Below are positions 57,886 to 64,000 of a stretch of 64,000 bases of DNA, one piece after another. The DNA comes from Neofusicoccum parvum (taxonomy: Eukaryota > Ascomycota > Dothideomycetes > Botryosphaeriales > Botryosphaeriaceae). The position numbers and the translations under genes are program-made. The notes beneath the pieces are model-generated. The model saw only the letters and a program-made list of their open reading frames with translations. It was not told where the DNA came from and searched no databases. The first letter of the stretch is position 1. Every line of letters starts with the position of its first letter. The DNA lies in NCBI GenBank assembly GCA_020912385.1, contig CP087207.1:1240001-1304000 (forward strand), written 5' to 3'.

Positions 57886-58505
57886 ATGCTTGCCTCTCGC
57901 ACCGTCGGCCTCCAGGCCGTCCGCGCCTTCCAGCCCATCCGCTTCGCTGCGCCGGTTACCCGCCAGGCCCGCTTCCTCAACATGAGGGCCTCCCCGCGCA
58001 TGATGCGCCCGGTTCCCGTGCGTCGCAGTCTGTCCTTGGAGTTGCTGAGACGCTGTTGCTGACCACCCGCTGCAGAAGGAGGAGCACAGCGGTACGCCGT
58101 CCCGCCGCTCAATCGCACCGCGAGCGCGCACACACGCACACTTCCCGCTCGCCCGCCGCAACCATCCCAACGGACAAAGCTGACCCGACTCAATGCAGCC
58201 CACACCATCTCCCAGCGCATCCGCACGCTCAAGAAGATCCCTCCGGAGTTGATCCCCCTCGGTATGTGGCCGCTGCCCTGGCTATGAGGTCAATATTACG
58301 TGCTAGTGCTAATTGCTGCGATTGTATTGTCACAGGCATCGTCCTTGCGTAAGAATTGCCCAACACCAATGCCAATTGTACCACCAGCTAACGTAGGATG
58401 CCGTTGCTCAGCGTCGCCGTCGGTGCTGCCGTCTTCTCCATCTTCAGGAAGCTCTACGTCGACAAGACGCTCCGCCTCTCCAGGCAGAGGGGCCACGAGG
58501 CATAG
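57886..58505 (+). CDS. MLRQ / NDUFA4-like (B12D family) respiratory-chain subunit
   Basis: Five exons: 57886-58017, 58076-58091, 58199-58261, 58336-58348 and 58397-58505, totalling 333 bases and 110 residues. Introns are 58, 107, 74 and 48 nt, all GT-AG, with phases 0, 1, 1 and 2 consistent. Residues 1-44 are Arg/Ala/Met-rich without acidic residues (MLASRTVGLQAVRAFQPIRF), a typical mitochondrial presequence. The mature part reads HTISQRIRTLKKIPPELIPLG, a single membrane segment (IVLAMPLLSVAVGAAVFSIF), then RKLYVDKTLRLSRQ. This is the fungal form annotated as the complex I MLRQ subunit; the mammalian homologue NDUFA4 has been reassigned to complex IV. Two exons are tiny (16 and 13 bases). Which complex it joins in this fungus is not shown by sequence. 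Confidence 0.85.
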
Positions 58506-58868
58506 ATTGCCTGACTACACGCGCCAAAATGAGGGAGGGACAGAGGAATTAAAGGCTGATGGAAAGCTTTTCTTTTTCTGATTTTCGAAATTGAGGAATC
58601 CTGGGGATATCTTTGTACAGGAAGCGACCAGCCGTCCAAAATCCAAATTCCTTGACACACTACAGGTATTCGCACACATGAATATGCCTCCGTTGTTGCG
58701 CCCTGACTCCGTCCCGAATGCCGTGCCCGCCTTTGAGTGATTGCTTGTACTCGAACTTTTGCTGCTTTTGTGCCACACCGGATGAAGGCTGGGTTGGCCG
58801 CCGGCCTGCTATAGTAGTTCGCCTCTCGCCGCTTGCTGGGCCTTCTTCTACACACTTCCTGCATCCCA
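58506..58868. other. Intergenic between convergent genes
   Basis: 363 bases between the MLRQ-like stop codon and the RRM-protein stop codon. A CTTTTCTTTTTCTG tract at about 58567-58580 may mark 3' processing of the left gene. No other feature. Confidence 0.4.
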
Positions 58869-59381
58869 TCACTCGGGCTTTGGGCCAGCGACGTCCAGCC
58901 CCTCCAATCCCTGCATCGGATCCGCTGGCGCCATAGCCTCTGCCTTGGACTGCTCCGTAGCAAGGCGGTCTTCCTCACTGACGGCGTGCTTCGCCAGGTA
59001 GCCCTCCTGCAGTAGGATTAGCAATGGAACAGATGCAGGGCAAAGGTGAACAAAACGCACCTGCTCCCAGATGGCGGTCTTGCTCCCCAGGCCCTCGTTC
59101 GCGTCCTTCTGCGGCTTGGCAGCGGCGACCTTGATAACGCGGCCAAACAGCTCGCTCTGGTCCATGTTATCGATGGCCTCCCTGGCGTCTTGGGCGTGCT
59201 CGAACTCGACGTAGCCGAAGCCCCGGTGCGGGTCGGTCGACGAGGGCAGGTCGGGCTTGGGCAGGGATACGTCGACGATCTCGCCGAAGGGCACGAAGGC
59301 GTCGTGCAGTGTGCGGCTGTTGACCTGGCCGTCGAGGCCGCCGACGTAGACGGTCGCCTTGAGCCGCGCGGTTTCGGACAT
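58869..59381 (-). CDS. Cyclophilin-E-like RRM protein without the isomerase domain
   Basis: Two exons, 59381-59061 and 59006-58869, give 152 residues. A single RRM occupies about residues 8-90 with RNP2 VYVGGL and RNP1 RGFGYVEF. The block AIDNMDQSELFGRVIKVAAAKP is close to the RRM of cyclophilin E (PPIE), and a following ...IWEQ-EGYLAKH stretch resembles its linker. The peptidyl-prolyl isomerase domain that follows in animal PPIE is absent. The 54-nt intron (59007-59060; GTGCGT...CTGCAG) is a multiple of three without stops, so the unspliced frame reads through and would add 18 hydrophobic residues. The start is at 59381 because upstream codons are not family-like. A spliceosome-associated role is plausible by homology (inference). 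Divergent from SEC31. Confidence 0.85.
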   Translation of the reverse strand: MSETARLKATVYVGGLDGQVNSRTLHDAFVPFGEIVDVSLPKPDLPSSTDPHRGFGYVEFEHAQDAREAIDNMDQSELFGRVIKVAAAKPQKDANEGLGSKTAIWEQVRFVHLCPASVPLLILLQEGYLAKHAVSEEDRLATEQSKAEAMAPADPMQGLEGLDVAGPKPE

Positions 59382-59755
59382 GGTGCTGCGCGATTCCCGG
59401 GCGCGCAGGAGAGCAGGAGCGGGCGGTGGATAAGAGCCTGATATCACGTGCGCGGTTGGGTGCTGCTGGGCGGGCGCGGTGCGGCGGCGCTGGTCCCTAC
59501 TGCCCGAGACGAGACCCCCGGGGCTTGGCGGGCCCGCGGCGAGGCCACCTTGTGGGAAAGTCGGCCAGGCATGCGCTCATGACGAGCCGCACCCCCAGCA
59601 GCTCTCCCTCGCAATTCACACCCTCCACCGGCCCATCCGCTCGCGCAGAGCTGCTGCAGCTCCCCTCGTCGCTCTCGTTCCCGTGATACCCTTCCTTCCG
59701 CGTCCGCAGCGTCTCGTACTATCCCCGCTTCCGCCCTCTCGACGCAGCAGCAGCA
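59382..59755. promoter_or_regulatory. Divergent promoter region, RRM protein / SEC31
   Basis: 374 bases between two start codons. GC-rich on the left (59460-59560), then C/T-rich approaching SEC31, ending in a CAGCAGCAGCA stretch directly before its ATG. No specific binding site is claimed. Confidence 0.45.
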
Positions 59756-62700
59756 ATGGTCCGCCTGCGGGAGATCCCCCGGACGGCCACCTTTGCCTGG
59801 TCGCCCGGCTCCCAGCCGCCATTGATCGCCACCGGCACCAGGGCCGGCGCCGTCGACGCAGACTTCTCGAACGAGACCCAGCTGGAGATATGGGACCTTG
59901 CGCTCAGCTCCTCCGAGCAGCCTGTCGAGCTCCAGCCCGCCGCCAGCATAAGCCTGGACTCAAGGTAAATACGCGCCGCAAGGACTCGCCCGCCAGCCAT
60001 GTACCCGCGCGCACGCAGTGGCACCCCGCTGACCGCAATCGCGCCATCAGGTTCCATGACATCGCCTGGAGCCAGCCCGACGACGCCCACCCAAGGGGCA
60101 TAATAGCAGGAGCGCTGGAGAGCGGAAACCTAGACCTTTGGGATGCACAGAAGCTGCTGGGTGATGCCAGGTAGGCCAATTGGCACTGCCCCCCCTCACA
60201 CTCTCGTCTGACACAGCACAGCGACACGGCTTTCCTGTCCCGCACCTCCAAGCACAGTGGCGCCATCAAGGCTCTTCAGTGGAACCCCTTCAAGCCCGAG
60301 CTGCTCGCCACCGCCGGCGCAAAAGGCGAGCTCTACATCACCGACGTCAACAACATCAACCCCTTCCGCCTCGGCAACTCGGCCGCCCGCGCAGATGACT
60401 TCGAGGCCCTCGACTGGAACAAGAAGGTTCCCTACATCTTGGCCACCGGCAGCAGCGGAGGCTTTGTGACGGTGTGGGATTTGAAGACGAAGAAGGAGAA
60501 CCTGACCCTGAACAACTACGGGAGGAAGGCAGTCAGCGCCGTGGCATGGGACCCCGATGTTCCCACGCGCCTGATCACCGCGGTGCCCAACGACCAGGAT
60601 CCTCTGATCCTCATGTGGGATCTGAGAAACTCCAATGCTCCCGAGCGCGTGCTCAAGGCGCACGACCAGGGTGTGCTGTCCCTGTCGTGGTGTAGCCAGG
60701 ATAGCGACCTTCTTCTGTCTTGCGGCAAAGACAACCGGACCATCGCCTGGAACCCTCACACCGGCCAGGCCCTGGGCGAGTTCCCGGTTGTCACCAACTG
60801 GACCTTCCAGACCAAGTTCAACCCGCACAACCCTAACCTTCTCGCGACGGCGTCGTTCGACGGCAAGATTGCAGTCCAGACGCTGCAGAACACGAAGCAG
60901 GATGCGGACGCGGCTGTGGCTGCCGCGGCACCTCTTGATGGCGAGGACTTCTTTGCGAGGGCGCAGACTCAGCCTCAGGCCTCGACTTTCTCGCTGCCCC
61001 AGCCGCCCAAGTGGTTGCGGAAGCCGGTCGGTGTGTCGTTTGGATTCGGAGGGAAGCTAGTCAAGTTCGGCCAGGACGCCGCCACGAAGAAGTCCAAGAT
61101 CAGCATCTCTACTTTCGCGGCTGACTCTACAGTCGGAGAGGCCACGCAGAAGTTCGAGGACGCTCTGCAGAAGGGTGACCTGGCGAGCATTTGCGAGGCA
61201 AAAATTGCGGACGCCAAGACCGATGAAGAGAAGGCAGACTGGACGGTCATTGAGACTCTGATTTCAGGAAGCGCTCGCTCCAAGCTCGTGGAGTACCTCG
61301 GTTTCTCGAAGACAACTGGCACAGAGGCGGCGACTGAGGAGGAGAAGGAGGCCCAGACGAACGGCACGGCGGAGAAGGACGACACATCTTTCTTCGATAA
61401 GGCGGGTGATGGAGACGATTTCCTGTCAAATCTCGCGGCAACCAAGGGCGTGAAGACCAACAACCCCTTCAAGATTTTCACGGGCGAGGAAACCGATGCC
61501 GACAAGGGGATTACGAACGCTCTGATGCTTGGAAAGTTTGAGCAAGCGTTGGATATCTGCCTGAAGGAGGACCGCCTCTCGGATGCATTCATGATCGCCA
61601 TTTGCGGCGGCCAGAAGTGCATCGACAAGGCACAGGCGGCGTACTTCAAGCGCAAGGCGGACGGCCCGAATTATCTTCGCCTGCTCGCCTCGGTCGTTGG
61701 CAAGAACCTTTGGGATGTCGTCTACAATGCGAACCTGGAGAACTGGAAGGAGGTCATGGCTACCCTCTGCACTTACGCGGATGAATCGGATTTCCCCGAC
61801 CTCTGTGAGGCTCTCGGTGATCGCCTGGAGGAGTCTATCCAAGAAGGCTCCGCTTCAGGAGACCTCAGGAAGGATGCCTCCTTCTGCTACTTGGCTGGAT
61901 CTAAGCTGGAGAAGGTTGTGGGCAACTGGGCTCAAGAGCTGCAGGAAAGCGAGGACGCTGGCATCGAGCAAAAGGAAGGTGACACCAGCTTCTCGATCCA
62001 CGCCAGGTCGCTGCAGAACTTCATCGAGAAGGTCACGATTTTCAGGGAAGTTACCAAGTTCCAGGACTCAGAGCGCCAGAAGACGGCAGATTGGAAGCTT
62101 GCCCCGCTGTACGCCAAGTACGCAGAGTATGCCGATGTCGTTGCTTCCCATGGCCAGCTCAACATTGCTGAGAAGTATCTTGATCTCCTTCCTGATCAAT
62201 ATCCCGCCGCCGAGGTTGCACGCAACCGCGTGAAGCAAGCGACGAGGAGAGCAGCCGCCCAGCAGACCCACCAGAGGACCGCTACTGCTGCTTCCACCAC
62301 CCAGAGAGGCCAGCGTGTCGTCCCGGCGTACCAGCCTGTTGCTCCGGCTGCGGCCGCGCCGACACCTGCGGCGAACCCGTACGCCCCTGCTGGTGTTGCC
62401 GCTCCTTCGCAACCGGCCTCCCAATATACCCCTCCGGGTTCCACCGCGGCGAAGGGCTACACCCCTGTTGGATACCAGCAAGCTCAGTCCATCCCCCAGC
62501 CTGGCGCATATGGATCCGGCTATGGAGGATATGGCGGCTACCAGCCTCCTCAACCTCATTCTGTTGCGCCGCCTCCTCGTAACTTCACCTCGTCTCCCGC
62601 CGTTCCTCCTCCGTCCAAGGCTTCGAACATGAGCCAATGGAACGATCTTCCTGAAGACTTCGCAAAGCCCCCAACTTCTCGCCGCGGAACACCCGGTGGT

Positions 62701-63757
62701 GCCGCGGGTGCCATCACCTCTCCGTTCCCTGGTGCTAACATGATGTCCCCGCCTCCGCCCGGTGGCTCCCCGTACATGCAGCAATCGAAGGCAACTCCGC
62801 CGCCTCCGCCGAAGGGACCCCCGCAGGGACCTCCTCGCGTCATGTCCCCGCCGACTGGCACTGGCTCCCCCACAGCTTTCGATGCATCGAGACGATCGTC
62901 AGCAGCCGCGAATGCTTACGCTCCTCCCCAGCCCACCCAGCAGTTCGCACCCCCGCAAGCCTCAGTCCCGCGTGGTCCTTCTCCGTACAACCCTCCCCCG
63001 GCAGCCGCGCCCCCTTCCAATCGCTACGCCCCGGCTCCCAACGCTCAGCCTGCGCCTCCACCTCAGATGGCTGCGCCTCCGAGACAGGTTGCGCCGAACC
63101 CTTACGCTCCCCAGCCTCAGTTCGGTGCACCGTCTCCCGCCCAGACACCTACTGCGCCACCGCAAGGACCGCCTCAGTCGTATGCTAGACCTCCGCCTTC
63201 GGGACCTCCACAGGGCCCGCCGCGTGCTGGTCCTCCCCCGGGTGGCCCTCCTCGGGCTGGTCCTCCGCCAGGTGGCATTGCACCGGACTCCAGGCCTGGC
63301 ACATCTCAGTCCAACCACACACCTCCCGCGGCGCCACCGAAGGCCCAGTACCCTGCCGGCGATCGCTCGCACATCTCGGAGACTGCCAAGCCCATCTTCG
63401 AGATCCTCAGCTCGGACATGGCGCGGGTCAGGGCGCGCGCACCGCAGAACTTCATGCCGCAGGTCCTAGACACCGAGAAGCGGTTGAACATCCTGTTCGA
63501 CCACCTGAACAATGAGGACTTGCTTAAGCCCGACACGGTGCAGGAGATGGTGCAGCTGTCGCAGCACCTGCAGAACCGCAGTTACGACGAGGCGCAGGCG
63601 CTATTTACGGATCTGATGAAGACCAAGAATGATGAGGGAAGCAACTGGATGGTAAGTTCACTGATTGCCTGGCCTTGTGTACGAGAGCAGAATACTGATT
63701 GTTTGATAGGTTGGTGTCAAGCGTTTGATCCAGATGAGCAGGGCTACGCCTGCTTAA
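59756..63757 (+). CDS. SEC31: COPII outer-coat protein Sec31
   Basis: Four exons: 59756-59964, 60051-60170, 60222-63651 and 63710-63757, giving 1,268 residues; introns are 86, 51 and 58 nt, GT-AG with CTGAC/CTGAT branch sites. The N-terminal 330 residues form the WD40 propeller ([49 protein letters not shown]). An alpha-solenoid follows (about 480-690; [44 protein letters not shown]). About 700-1130 is Pro/Ala/Gln-rich and disordered, with [17 protein letters not shown] tracts that bind Sec23 and stimulate the Sar1 GTPase. The last 130 residues ([20 protein letters not shown]) are the C-terminal helical domain. The final exon encodes only 15 residues ([15 protein letters not shown]). Sec31 builds the outer cage of ER-to-Golgi vesicles with Sec13. 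Confidence 0.96.
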
Positions 63758-64000
63758 GCTGAAAAATAGGATGATTGATGTGCAGAAAGGGAATAGAGGA
63801 TGAGTGAGATGCCTTGATGACCGTCTGTTGTGGGAAAGGACGGATGAAGAAATGTTGACGATGCGGTGGCGCAAACGAACACGTCGCTGCCGGTCAGACA
63901 AGTAATACGGACGAGAACTTCTCTATCATTTGGTTTTTGTGTGTAGAATTATTACAGAAAAAGCAGTTGTGCATGACTTTTGTTCTCCTTACTCCTGAGA

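Overview
The window reads as nuclear DNA of a filamentous ascomycete (Pezizomycotina). Genes carry short introns, mostly 43-107 nt, with GT-AG ends and a CTRAY-type branch site close to the acceptor. Orthologues typical of that group are present: dynactin p150, RRP12, SEC31, BET4, the meiotic APC/C activator AMA1, a peroxisomal PXA2 half-transporter and a HET fragment. A dothideomycete origin is only a guess. There are no bacterial operons, no CRISPR array and no complete transposon. I could not support any tRNA or rRNA gene.

Left part (1-40 kb) is gene-poor and accessory in character. It holds a RidA/flavin amine oxidase fusion (1260-3261, minus) flanked by copies of a GATA-containing 12-13-mer. 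Next come a truncated HET-type gene and a divergent DUF6594 membrane protein (4.3-6.1 kb), a retropepsin-like fragment (6.7-7.2 kb), an aldehyde dehydrogenase (10.2-11.6 kb), an NTF2/SnoaL-like protein (13.4-14.0 kb) and a secreted protein (16.5-17.6 kb). A 1,130-residue coiled-coil protein (20.8-24.3 kb) and a Uds1-domain (septation-linked) protein (27.4-29.2 kb) follow. About 10 kb (29.2-39.5 kb) then has no convincing gene.

Right part (39.5-64 kb) is compact and housekeeping. BET4 (Rab geranylgeranyl transferase alpha) diverges from AMA1. PXA2, NIP100 (dynactin p150) and RRP12 then run in the same direction. COX12 diverges from an MLRQ/NDUFA4-like subunit, and a cyclophilin-E-type RRM protein diverges from SEC31. 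Exon structures were rebuilt by hand from reading frame, splice consensus and family sequence; splice coordinates are stated in each entry.

Most notable: the GATA-core repeat arrangement around the amine oxidase; a conserved AMA1 splice junction with no usable GT donor; a nine-base first exon and a GC-AG intron in BET4; pairing of two respiratory-chain genes over one 342-bp promoter; and the unexplained 10-kb gene-free interval. I did not find a convincing wholly new system.
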